Assembly (NCBI GenBank): GCA_017428285.1
Contig: JAFRRE010000100.1
Location: forward strand, 1-14,024
From: Bacteroidales bacterium
GTDB taxonomy: Bacteria > Bacteroidota > Bacteroidia > Bacteroidales > F082
Direction of reading: 5' to 3'
DNA: 14,024 nt
This document shows positions 1 through 6,223 of this stretch, in pieces. Under the pieces are notes generated by a model. The model was not told the origin of the DNA. It searched no databases and was given only the letters and a program-made list of their open reading frames with translations. Every line of letters begins with the position of its first letter. Position 1 is the stretch's first letter. The translations under genes and the position numbers were made by a program.

Positions 1-1
1 A

Positions 2-152
2 GCGTGGAATCAATTCCTTGCTCGAACCTCAGGGTTTCCACGCCCCACATCTCTAACAAGTATTCCACGCCGTAACAAATACGGCATTTGTAACTTGTCC
101 TTGAGATGTTGCCCCGCCAAAACGGGGACTAGTGGAAATTTGAGGTTCAAGG
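2..152. other. Dense set of complementary segments; candidate structured RNA or mobile-element end
   Basis: No convincing reading frame covers this stretch, but it is full of perfect complements. An outer pair joins 24-31 with 141-148 and 35-41 with 132-138, with CCTT 16-19 able to extend it to AAGG 149-152. Inside lie 47-53 with 103-109, 56-61 with 93-98, and a hairpin 69-74/80-85 with a five-base loop. A separate GC hairpin is 112-116/123-127. Together these give a rod of about 140 nt with a side hairpin. Competing pairs also exist: 2-9 with 36-43, and 2-10 with 62-70. The overall shape recalls 6S-type RNA or a switch, but no signature identifies a family. The transcribed strand is unknown and the element may begin before position 1. 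An insertion-sequence end is the main alternative. Confidence 0.4.
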
Positions 153-170
153 ACAGCAACAAGTGCTATC

Positions 171-252
171 TGATTATAATATGTCTTTTGTGTCTATCTT
201 TCTATTGTACGATTATTCTATTGATTTGAAAATAAGTTAATTATCAAGAATA
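171..252. other. AT-rich spacer with no recognised gene
   Basis: This AT-rich stretch lies between the structured region and the 3' end of the DUF2442 gene. I see no reading frame of note, no TAnnTTTG promoter on either strand and no clear hairpin plus T-run that would terminate the DUF2442 transcript. Confidence 0.5.
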
Positions 253-519
253 CTATGCTTCATGGGCATAACTCGCAAAATTTCCAAGAATCTGTTCGAT
301 ATGGATGACCTCATCGGAATCCTCAAAAGAGAAACCGTTGCCGAGGATATACCATTTTTTCCGTTGAGCCATGCTCAAACGCTTCACACTGGGAAACTTG
401 GAAATGGAGACAACAATAATCCTTCCATCCTGCAAAGTAATCTGCATCTTGCCCCGTATGGGGAAAGAGACATCCTTAATCCGTGGAACCACATCCCAAT
501 AACCTTCTATTGTGTACAT
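253..519 (-). CDS. DUF2442 domain protein
   Basis: A small cytoplasmic protein of 88 residues with no signal peptide or membrane segment. It matches the DUF2442 pattern as I recall it: a region giving short beta strands (ITLQDGRIIVVSISKFP, about residues 27-43), then a 'P.V..LS..QR..W...GNG' segment, then an acidic 'F.DSDEVIHIEQILG' tail. Its molecular function is not established. DUF2442 proteins often sit next to DUF4160 proteins, as here, and the pair has been suggested to act as a toxin-antitoxin-like or regulatory module. That suggestion is weakly supported. The gene lies two bases after the DUF4160 stop codon, so the two are almost certainly co-transcribed. The start at 519 is supported by a strong Shine-Dalgarno sequence (525-531). 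Confidence 0.8.
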   Translation of the reverse strand: MYTIEGYWDVVPRIKDVSFPIRGKMQITLQDGRIIVVSISKFPSVKRLSMAQRKKWYILGNGFSFEDSDEVIHIEQILGNFASYAHEA

Positions 520-521
520 AG

Positions 522-812
522 TTACTCCTTTATTTTTATGCTTTTTACTTTTTCACCTGCCTTAAACTTTGCCCATTGCTCCAGCAATTCTTTTTGATAC
601 TTCTTCACGACTTCAACAACCTGCACCATTTGTTTGTCGGTAAGTTCGCCTTTTTCAGCCACTTCCACTTCAGGTTCCAACCATATCTTGCCCAAATCCA
701 CTATACCTGCCTTACCCACATGAACATGCGCTCTGTTTTCATTGTTATCAGTACCGTAAAACAAGAAAGTCCAAATCACTTTCGCTGTAGCATATATCAA
801 GACTTTGGGCAT
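522..812 (-). CDS. DUF4160 domain protein
   Basis: A 96-residue soluble protein resembling the DUF4160 family. It has an N-terminal strand region ending in 'FLFYGTDNNENRAHVHVGKAG' with the characteristic acidic/polar turn and HVHV (about residues 18-36), then 'AEKGELTDKQ', then a helical C-terminus with the typical 'Q.ELLEQWAKF' helix. The C-terminus is lysine-rich. The function is unknown. Members are typically paired with DUF2442, and the downstream gene here is exactly that. It is transcribed divergently from cysS with its own TAnnTTTG element 23 bases before the start. The pair may be accessory genes placed between a housekeeping gene and the structured region at 1-152. Confidence 0.78.
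   Translation of the reverse strand: MPKVLIYATAKVIWTFLFYGTDNNENRAHVHVGKAGIVDLGKIWLEPEVEVAEKGELTDKQMVQVVEVVKKYQKELLEQWAKFKAGEKVKSIKIKE
525..531 (-). promoter_or_regulatory. Strong Shine-Dalgarno AAAGGAG for the DUF2442 gene
   Basis: Reading the minus strand, AAAGGAG is followed by a five-base spacer and the ATG at 519. It is embedded in the last sense codons (Lys-Glu) of the upstream DUF4160 gene. Bacteroidota genes usually rely little on Shine-Dalgarno pairing, so a near-perfect site is notable. It suggests the second protein is translated independently of, or more efficiently than, the first. Confidence 0.7.
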
Positions 813-835
813 AAGTTCAAGTTATTTTCACCCTG

Positions 836-843
836 CAAATATA
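836..843 (-). promoter_or_regulatory. Bacteroidota -7 promoter element (TATATTTG) for the DUF4160-DUF2442 pair
   Basis: The minus strand reads TATATTTG, an exact match to the Bacteroidota sigma-ABfr -7 consensus TAnnTTTG, 23 bases before the ATG at 812. No convincing -33 TTTG is seen at the usual spacing; a TTG with a spacer of about 15 bases is the nearest. Confidence 0.55.
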
Positions 844-883
844 TACATTTTTACTTTACAAGCCTTCCAATCGCTTTATTTTG

Positions 884-891
884 TACTTTTG
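884..891 (+). promoter_or_regulatory. Bacteroidota -7 promoter element (TACTTTTG) for cysS
   Basis: TACTTTTG matches TAnnTTTG exactly and lies 26 bases before the cysS ATG. With the element at 836-843 on the other strand it forms a compact divergent promoter region of 105 bases (813-917). A -33 element is not obvious. Confidence 0.6.
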
Positions 892-917
892 CGCAATAAT
901 TCAAAATCCCAACAAAG

Positions 918-2411
918 ATGAACGGCACCTTATATATTTACAACAGCCTCTCGCGCTGCAAGCAGCCTTTTAAACCCCTCAACGCACCTCATGTGGGCAT
1001 GTATGTCTGCGGTCCCACCGTTTATGGAGACGCACACTTGGGCCATGCCCGTCCGGCCATCACTTTCGACTTGGTCTTCAGATATTTACAACACCTCGGC
1101 TATAAAGTCCGCTATGTGCGCAACATCACCGATGTGGGGCATTTGGAACACGATGCCGATGAAGGCGAGGACAAGATCGCGAAAAAAGCCCGTCTCGAGA
1201 ACCTGGAACCTATGGAGGTGGCACAATACTACACCAACCGCTACCACGCCGCGATGGACAAACTGAACGTACTGCGTCCTTCGATTGAGCCTCACGCCTC
1301 GGGACACATCATCGAGCAGATTGCCATGGTGCAGAAGATTCTCGACCATGGTTACGCCTATGTGGAGAACGGCTCCGTGTATTTCGACATCGAGAAATAT
1401 AATAAGGAGCACCCCTACGGCATCCTCTCAGGACGCAACTTCGAGGAAATGCTCAACACCACGCGTGAGCTAAGTGGTCAAGAGGAGAAGCACAACCCTG
1501 TGGACTTCGCCTTATGGAAAAAGGCTGAGCCCCAACACATCATGCGTTGGCCTTCACCGTGGAGCGACGGTTTTCCGGGCTGGCACATGGAATGCTCCGC
1601 GATGGGTTGCAAGTATTTAGGCGAAACCTTCGACATCCACGGCGGCGGAATGGACCTCTTGTTCCCGCATCATGAGTCGGAGATTGCACAAAGTGTGGCT
1701 GCCAACGGAAAACAACCCGTCACTTATTGGATGCACAACAACATGATTACCATCGGTGGCCAGAAGATGGGCAAGTCTTTAGGCAACTTCATCACTTTGG
1801 ATGAGTTCTTCAATGGCAGCAGCCACAAGGACAAGAACGGAAAAGAAATGATTGAACAGGCCTACAGCCCCATGACTATCCGCTTCTTCATCCTGCAAGC
1901 ACACTATCGCAGCACCTTGGATTTCAGCAACGAAGCCTTGCAAGCCGCCGAAAAGGGCTACAACCGCCTGATGGAAGCAGTGAAAGCCGCCAAGAGCCTG
2001 AAAGCCACCGATGGCGCCGCCAGCCTCGACATTCAAAAGATCATTGATGCCTGTTACGAAGCCATGAACGATGACTTCAACAGTCCCATCGTCATCGCCA
2101 ACCTCTTCGAAGCCGTGCGCATCGTGAATACTGTTAAGGACGGCAAGGCACAGATCAATGCCACTGAATTGGAGTTGCTCAACAAGCTGTTCCAAGACTT
2201 TGTCTTCGACAACCTTGGTTTGGTGGAAAGCAACGCTTCTGACGGCAGTGGTGCCTTAGTCGACGGCTTGATGCAGACCATCATCGACATCCGCAAGCAA
2301 GCCCGTACCAACAAGGACTGGGCTACCAGCGACAAAATCCGTGACGAATTGGCCAAATTGCACATCACGCTGAAAGATGGCAAGGAAGGCACAAGTTGGG
2401 TAATGGATTGA
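918..2411 (+). CDS. cysS: Cysteine--tRNA ligase (CysS)
   Basis: This is a class I aminoacyl-tRNA synthetase that charges tRNA-Cys with cysteine using ATP in the cytoplasm. The HIGH signature appears as HLGH (residues 40-43) and the KMSKS loop as KMGKS (283-287). The zinc ligands expected from the E. coli enzyme are all visible: Cys31, Cys226, His251 and Glu255. The catalytic core runs to about residue 320 and is followed by the helical anticodon-binding region, ending in '...GTSWVMD'. At 497 residues it is normal to slightly long (E. coli 461). The ATG at 918 follows an A-rich leader without a strong Shine-Dalgarno, as usual in Bacteroidota, and gives the expected '[14 protein letters not shown]' N-terminus. 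It has its own promoter and is followed by a long palindrome. Confidence 0.97.
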   Translation: MNGTLYIYNSLSRCKQPFKPLNAPHVGMYVCGPTVYGDAHLGHARPAITFDLVFRYLQHLGYKVRYVRNITDVGHLEHDADEGEDKIAKKARLENLEPMEVAQYYTNRYHAAMDKLNVLRPSIEPHASGHIIEQIAMVQKILDHGYAYVENGSVYFDIEKYNKEHPYGILSGRNFEEMLNTTRELSGQEEKHNPVDFALWKKAEPQHIMRWPSPWSDGFPGWHMECSAMGCKYLGETFDIHGGGMDLLFPHHESEIAQSVAANGKQPVTYWMHNNMITIGGQKMGKSLGNFITLDEFFNGSSHKDKNGKEMIEQAYSPMTIRFFILQAHYRSTLDFSNEALQAAEKGYNRLMEAVKAAKSLKATDGAASLDIQKIIDACYEAMNDDFNSPIVIANLFEAVRIVNTVKDGKAQINATELELLNKLFQDFVFDNLGLVESNASDGSGALVDGLMQTIIDIRKQARTNKDWATSDKIRDELAKLHITLKDGKEGTSWVMD

Positions 2412-2463
2412 CTATGACTTGTGACTATGACCGCTTCATATAGGGGAAAAGCGGTCATAGTCA
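2410..2463. repeat. Intergenic palindrome built on the word GACTATGAC
   Basis: A perfect 15-base inverted repeat pairs 2422-2436 with 2449-2463 around a 12-base loop. The word GACTATGAC occurs at 2410-2418 and again at 2423-2431, so the left arm is a partial tandem. It lies just after the cysS stop codon. The RNA hairpin would be very stable and could protect or end the cysS mRNA, but no T-run follows on either strand, so it is not a standard intrinsic terminator. Its construction resembles the palindromes at 9461-9502 and 13335-13399. Confidence 0.8.
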
Positions 2464-2509
2464 GTAGTCAGAGTTAAAAAGAAGTCAAACAAAAAAAAAC
2501 ATCAAGCTT

Positions 2510-3541
2510 ATGACTAAAAAATACCACTTCAGAAATCTCGTCTTCGAAGGTGGTGGTGTGAAAGGCATCGCCTATGTGGGTGCCCTTGAGGTGCTCGACG
2601 AAGAAGGCATATTGAAAGACATCAAGCGAGTGGCTGGCACCTCGGCAGGTGCTTTAGTTGCCGTCTTAATCGGCTTGGGTTATTCCGCCAAAGAACTGAA
2701 GGACATCCTTTGGAGCATCAACTTCCAAAACTTTTTGGACAGTTCGTGGGGGGTAATCCGCAATACCAAACGCTTCATTGAGGATTACGGTTGGTACAAA
2801 GGCGAGTTTTTCCGCGAATTGGTGGCTGGCTATATCAAAGACAAAACGGGTGACAGCGAAAGCACTTTCAAGGATTTGGCCAAAGCGAAGAAATTTCTCG
2901 ACATCAGCCTCATCGGCAGCGACTTGTCGACAGGCTACTCAAAAGTGTTCAATGCTGAATTCACCCCCAACGTCAAAGTAGCCGACGCCGCCCGCATCTC
3001 CATGTCGATACCTTTGTTTTTCAGTGCCGTTCGCGGTGCGAACGGCGATGACCACATCTATGTGGATGGCGGTCTGTTAGACAACTATGCCATCAAAGTG
3101 TTCGACCGTAGCAATTATGTCAAGAATAAGAAAAACATTCGTCATACCGAGTATTATGAAAAAACCAACAAGTCGCTGAAAAACAAAAACAAGCTAACCA
3201 ACGAATACATTTACAACAAAGAGACTTTAGGCTTCCGACTGGATGCCAAAGAGCAAATCGAGATGTTTCTTGATCATAGCATTGAACCGACAGCGAAGGA
3301 AATCAACAGCCTTTTCTCTTACACGAAGGCATTGGTCACCACGCTTATCGATTTCCAAAACAATGTGCATTTGCACAGCGACGACTGGCAACGCACTGTT
3401 TATATCGACTCATTAGGAATCAGTTCCACCGACTTCAGTATATCCGACTCAAAAAAGCAGAAGCTTGTCGATTCAGGCATTCTCCACACGCAAAAATACC
3501 TGGAATGGTATAACAACGACGAGGAGAAAGCGAACAAATAA
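2510..3541 (+). CDS. Patatin-like phospholipase family protein
   Basis: A predicted serine acyl hydrolase acting on membrane lipid or other ester substrates. The patatin elements are complete: the glycine-rich oxyanion loop GGGVKG (residues 14-19), nucleophile elbow GTSAG with Ser45, and catalytic DGG with Asp186. The residues between them, including 'LIGSDLSTGYSKVFN' and 'ARISMSIPLFFSAV', are typical of the fold. About 150 residues follow the DGG, a charged, Lys/Asn-rich C-terminus that I cannot assign. There is no signal peptide, so a cytoplasmic or inner-face location is likely. The start follows an A-rich leader after the cysS palindrome, and no own TAnnTTTG was found, so read-through from cysS is possible. 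It ends three bases from the convergent lipoprotein gene. Its native substrate is unknown. Confidence 0.92.
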   Translation: MTKKYHFRNLVFEGGGVKGIAYVGALEVLDEEGILKDIKRVAGTSAGALVAVLIGLGYSAKELKDILWSINFQNFLDSSWGVIRNTKRFIEDYGWYKGEFFRELVAGYIKDKTGDSESTFKDLAKAKKFLDISLIGSDLSTGYSKVFNAEFTPNVKVADAARISMSIPLFFSAVRGANGDDHIYVDGGLLDNYAIKVFDRSNYVKNKKNIRHTEYYEKTNKSLKNKNKLTNEYIYNKETLGFRLDAKEQIEMFLDHSIEPTAKEINSLFSYTKALVTTLIDFQNNVHLHSDDWQRTVYIDSLGISSTDFSISDSKKQKLVDSGILHTQKYLEWYNNDEEKANK

Positions 3542-3544
3542 GAC

Positions 3545-3961
3545 TTATTCGGGATAGTCCTCCTCACGCAGCAGGATACCCTGCTCATCGTACCATTTCC
3601 AATGTCCGACATGCTTTCCCGCCTTGTATTTGCCTTCCCAACGAAGGTTGCCGTTTTCCCAATACACCGTTGAGGATCCGTCAAGCTCGCCGTTCTTGAA
3701 CTCATCAATACTCCAAGGACGTCCGTCACGAAGATAGGCTTTCCATGTGCCTTCACGCTTGCCGTCCTTCATCGCGCCTTCCATCTTCACCTCTCCAGTT
3801 TCATAATACTCGATCTCCTTCACGCATTTGTCGCTTTTATCATAATAACGCACAACCTGAGGCTGACCGTTAGAGTGTTTAGCCTCCACTTTTTCCGTCA
3901 ACCGAGGAGCACATGAAACAATTATCAAGGCCATTGCCAAAAACAAAAGTATCCGTTTCAT
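3545..3961 (-). CDS. Small lipoprotein with MORN/YwqK-like repeats
   Basis: A 138-residue exported lipoprotein. A short signal peptide ends in the lipobox IVSC with Cys17 as the lipidated residue. The mature part consists of repeats of the toxin-antitoxin 'YwqK' / MORN type: 'ETGEVKMEGAMKDGKREGTWKAY', 'KNGELDGSSTVYWENGNLRWEGKYKAGKHVGHWKWYDEQG'. In this family 'G....W..Y...G.L' units build a beta meander. In Bacteroidota such proteins are common and mostly uncharacterised, and despite the YwqK name there is no toxin partner here. It is the last gene of the glycosyltransferase-dihydroorotase operon (23 bases after the dihydroorotase stop) and nearly abuts the convergent lipase gene. The function cannot be stated. 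Confidence 0.85.
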   Translation of the reverse strand: MKRILLFLAMALIIVSCAPRLTEKVEAKHSNGQPQVVRYYDKSDKCVKEIEYYETGEVKMEGAMKDGKREGTWKAYLRDGRPWSIDEFKNGELDGSSTVYWENGNLRWEGKYKAGKHVGHWKWYDEQGILLREEDYPE

Positions 3962-3984
3962 ATCTTTTAGAGTTTAATTCATTT

Positions 3985-5370
3985 TCATCTGTTAAAACAC
4001 AATCTGACACCTCTCTCCTCCTCATGAAAGATCCCATCCTCAAACACCAAATTACCATTAATGAAGGTATGGGTCACACGAGAATGTGTTTGGAGGCCAT
4101 CATAAGGCGACCAACCACATTTGGAGTATTCGTTCGCATTTGAAACACAGCCATTTGCATTCAAATCAACCAACACCAAATCAGCATGATAGCCTTCACG
4201 GATGAAACCTCTGCGATCAATTTGGTACAAGATGGCTGGATTATGGCACATCAGCTGCACCAACAACGGCATATCGACCAACTCTGCCATGATCTCCAAC
4301 GAATGTTGGATAGACGGGAAACCAGATTTGCTAGTGAAATAATCATCCGTCATCTTCTCCTCAAGCAGATGCGGCGCATGGTCGGTGCCAATGGTATCAA
4401 TCAAGCCATCATGCAAAGCTTGGAGCAAAGCTTCCTTGTCGCGGTGCGACTTGATGGCCGGATTACACTTAATCGCAAAACCCTTCCTCTCATAATCACG
4501 GTTGTCGAAACACAGGTAATGCGGACAAGTTTCTGCCGTTATCTTTTTGTCTTTCAACGGAATGTCATTCCTAAATAATGACAGTTCCTTTTGTGTGGAG
4601 ATATGAAGCACATGCAGTCGGGCACCAAACTTTTCAGCCATATCAACAGCCTTTGATGAGGATCTATAGCAAGCCTCCATCGTGCGAACAAAAGGATGGA
4701 TGCTCGCATCAAGGATGACTTCGCCTTTTGAAGCCAAGTCCTTGCAACATACCGTGTTTTCATGAATTGTCTGTTCATCCTCACAATGTGTGGCAATCAG
4801 GCAGGGTGACTCCCTAAACAGCCGAACCAAGACTTCGTTCTTGTCCACAAGCATATTGCCCGTGCTTGAACCCATAAAGAGCTTGATGCCACACACCCTT
4901 TTGGGGTCTGTCTTCACCACTTCGGCAAGGTTGTCGTTAGTGGCACCCAAATAGAAGGAATAGTTGGCCAAGGATTTCTCGGCGGCGAGGTCGAACTTTT
5001 GTTGCAGCAACTCTTGTGTGGTAGTTTGCGGCATTGTATTGGGCATGTCCATGAACGAAGTCACGCCACCTGCCACAGCGGCACGGCTCTCCGTGTAGAT
5101 GTCGGCCTTATGGGTCAGACCTGGCTCACGGAAATGCACATGCTCATCGATAATGCCAGGAATCAGGAATTTGCCTATACCGTCAATGACTTGAGTTGAA
5201 GGTCGTTGAGCCTGTCGAAACGCCGACTCAGTATCAACCGGCCCTTCGACATGCTCATGGGCCTGGCTTTCACGAATAATCTTGGCAATCTTGCCATCCG
5301 AAACGAAAACACTTGCCACAAAGGTCTGGCCTTCATTGACAAGTGTCGCATTTTTGATATAGTAGTTCAT
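3985..5370 (-). CDS. pyrC: Dihydroorotase (type I amidohydrolase)
   Basis: It catalyses the reversible cyclisation of N-carbamoyl-aspartate to dihydroorotate in pyrimidine synthesis. The amidohydrolase metal-site motifs are present: HVH (residues 77-79) in 'DEHVHFREPG', 'GIKLFMGSSTG' with the likely bridging lysine, 'ATHCEDE', 'LHVLHIST' and 'GTDHAPH'. The C-terminus 'CGWSPYDG..THSRVTHTFINGNLVFEDG' is typical of Bacteroidota dihydroorotases. The protein has 461 residues, slightly long. The excess is an odd segment at residues 36-57, before 'VIDGIGKFLIPG', encoded by an inverted pair of a dispersed repeat (5201-5263) and kept in frame. The start overlaps the upstream glycosyltransferase stop by one base (TAATG), implying translational coupling. 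An allantoinase-type hydrolase is possible but less likely. Confidence 0.93.
   Translation of the reverse strand: MNYYIKNATLVNEGQTFVASVFVSDGKIAKIIRESQAHEHVEGPVDTESAFRQAQRPSTQVIDGIGKFLIPGIIDEHVHFREPGLTHKADIYTESRAAVAGGVTSFMDMPNTMPQTTTQELLQQKFDLAAEKSLANYSFYLGATNDNLAEVVKTDPKRVCGIKLFMGSSTGNMLVDKNEVLVRLFRESPCLIATHCEDEQTIHENTVCCKDLASKGEVILDASIHPFVRTMEACYRSSSKAVDMAEKFGARLHVLHISTQKELSLFRNDIPLKDKKITAETCPHYLCFDNRDYERKGFAIKCNPAIKSHRDKEALLQALHDGLIDTIGTDHAPHLLEEKMTDDYFTSKSGFPSIQHSLEIMAELVDMPLLVQLMCHNPAILYQIDRRGFIREGYHADLVLVDLNANGCVSNANEYSKCGWSPYDGLQTHSRVTHTFINGNLVFEDGIFHEEERGVRLCFNR
5201..5263. repeat. In-frame inverted pair of a TGAGCC(C/T)GTCGAA-type dispersed repeat
   Basis: The plus strand holds GTTGAGCCTGTCGAAACG at 5205-5222, and the reverse complement of a related unit at 5240-5263. 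The second unit, read on the minus strand, matches 20 of 24 bases of the copy at 13446-13469. The two units face each other across a 17-base gap, like a composite REP element. The whole stretch is 63 bases, so the dihydroorotase frame is preserved, and it encodes low-conservation residues 36-57. Confidence 0.75.
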
Positions 5371-6107
5371 TAGCTTTTCCTTGGTTTAATCTTACCTGTC
5401 ATGCCTCTCCAACGCAGGTTGATGACGCCAAACACCGCCTCACGGAAGATGCCCTTACTCATCTTTGACTGTCCTTCGCGGCGGTCAGTAAAGATAATCG
5501 GCACCTCCTCAATCTTGAAGCCGAGTTTCCATGCGGTGTATTTCATCTCGATTTGGAAGGCATAACCCACGAACTTGATTCTATCCAAATCAATGGTCTC
5601 AAGCACCTTGCGCGTGTAGCACACAAAACCTGCCGTGGTGTCGCGCACCTGCATACGAGTGACGAAACGCACATATGCTGAAGCGTAATATGACATCAAC
5701 ACGCGGCCCATCGGCCAGTTGACTACATTGACGCCTGTTTTGTAGCGTGAGCCCACTGAGAGGTCAGCACCATTGGCGCAGGCATCGTGCAATCTCTCCA
5801 AGTCATCGGGATTATGCGAGAAGTCGGCATCCATCTCAAAGACAAACTGATAGTCGCGTTCCAGGGCCCACTTGAAGCCGGTGATATAAGCCGTACCAAG
5901 ACCCAACTTACCTGCCCGCTGAATCATGAACAAGCGGTCGCTGAACTCCGCCATCAGTGTTTTCACGATGTCGGCGGTGCCGTCGGGGCTGTTGTCGTCG
6001 ATAATCAAGATATCAAACGCCATCGGCAGGTTGAAGACGTAGCGAATAATCTTCTCGATATTCTCTTTCTCCTTGTAAGTTGGGATAATGACCAAATTCT
6101 CTGACAT
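5370..6107 (-). CDS. Family 2 glycosyltransferase, polyprenol-phosphate mannose synthase type
   Basis: A GT-A fold glycosyltransferase resembling dolichol/polyprenol monophosphomannose synthase, which transfers mannose (or another sugar) from a nucleotide sugar to a lipid phosphate at the cytoplasmic face of the membrane. The motifs seen are 'VIIPTYKEKENI' (6-17), 'IIDDNSPDGT' (35-44), 'GKLGLGTAYITGF' (66-78) and the metal-binding DAD (93-95) in 'EMDADFSHNP', then 'VGSRY' and 'FTDRREGQSKM'. The protein has 245 residues, so it is the single-domain form: there is no C-terminal GtrA-like membrane domain. It is the first gene of an operon with dihydroorotase and a small lipoprotein. The donor sugar cannot be told from sequence. 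The start at 6107 fits the conserved N-terminus and the promoter 26 bases upstream. Confidence 0.92.
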   Translation of the reverse strand: MSENLVIIPTYKEKENIEKIIRYVFNLPMAFDILIIDDNSPDGTADIVKTLMAEFSDRLFMIQRAGKLGLGTAYITGFKWALERDYQFVFEMDADFSHNPDDLERLHDACANGADLSVGSRYKTGVNVVNWPMGRVLMSYYASAYVRFVTRMQVRDTTAGFVCYTRKVLETIDLDRIKFVGYAFQIEMKYTAWKLGFKIEEVPIIFTDRREGQSKMSKGIFREAVFGVINLRWRGMTGKIKPRKS

Positions 6108-6133
6108 ACCAAATTCGTTTTCCTTTCAACGTG

Positions 6134-6141
6134 CAAAGATA
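6134..6141 (-). promoter_or_regulatory. Bacteroidota promoter (TATCTTTG) for the glycosyltransferase operon
   Basis: The minus strand reads TATCTTTG, an exact TAnnTTTG match, 26 bases before the ATG at 6107. A CTTG lies about 21 bases further upstream, close to the expected -33 position. This makes it the best-formed promoter in the window. Confidence 0.65.
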
Positions 6142-6173
6142 AGGGAAAATTGCATATTGGTGCAAGAGAGCAC

Positions 6174-6198
6174 AAAAAAAGCCCACCCGAAGGCAGGC
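6174..6198 (-). terminator. Intrinsic terminator of the receptor-lipoprotein transcript
   Basis: Read on the minus strand, a 7-base stem GCCTGCC / GGTGGGC closes a TTCG tetraloop and is followed directly by seven T residues. The stem contains two G-U pairs in RNA. It lies 26 bases after the stop codon of the 1061-residue lipoprotein gene and just before the glycosyltransferase promoter, so it separates the two minus-strand units. Confidence 0.88.
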
Positions 6199-6223
6199 TT
6201 TTCGTTTCAATTCATTTATTATA

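Noticed and set aside
140..165. tRNA fragment suggested by a GGTTCAA T-loop-like word
   Set aside because: No acceptor, D or anticodon arm can be built around it, and the word is better explained by pairing with 24-31.
2422..2463. Standard intrinsic terminator of cysS
   Set aside because: The stem is strong but no T-run follows on either strand; it was kept as a palindromic repeat instead.
2510..3541. Patatin as a CapV-type CBASS antiphage effector
   Set aside because: No nucleotide cyclase or accessory defence gene is nearby; the neighbours are cysS and a convergent small lipoprotein, so a housekeeping lipase is simpler.
3545..3961. YwqK-like protein as the antitoxin of a toxin-antitoxin pair
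   Set aside because: It has a lipoprotein signal and no toxin gene beside it; only the repeat type resembles YwqK.
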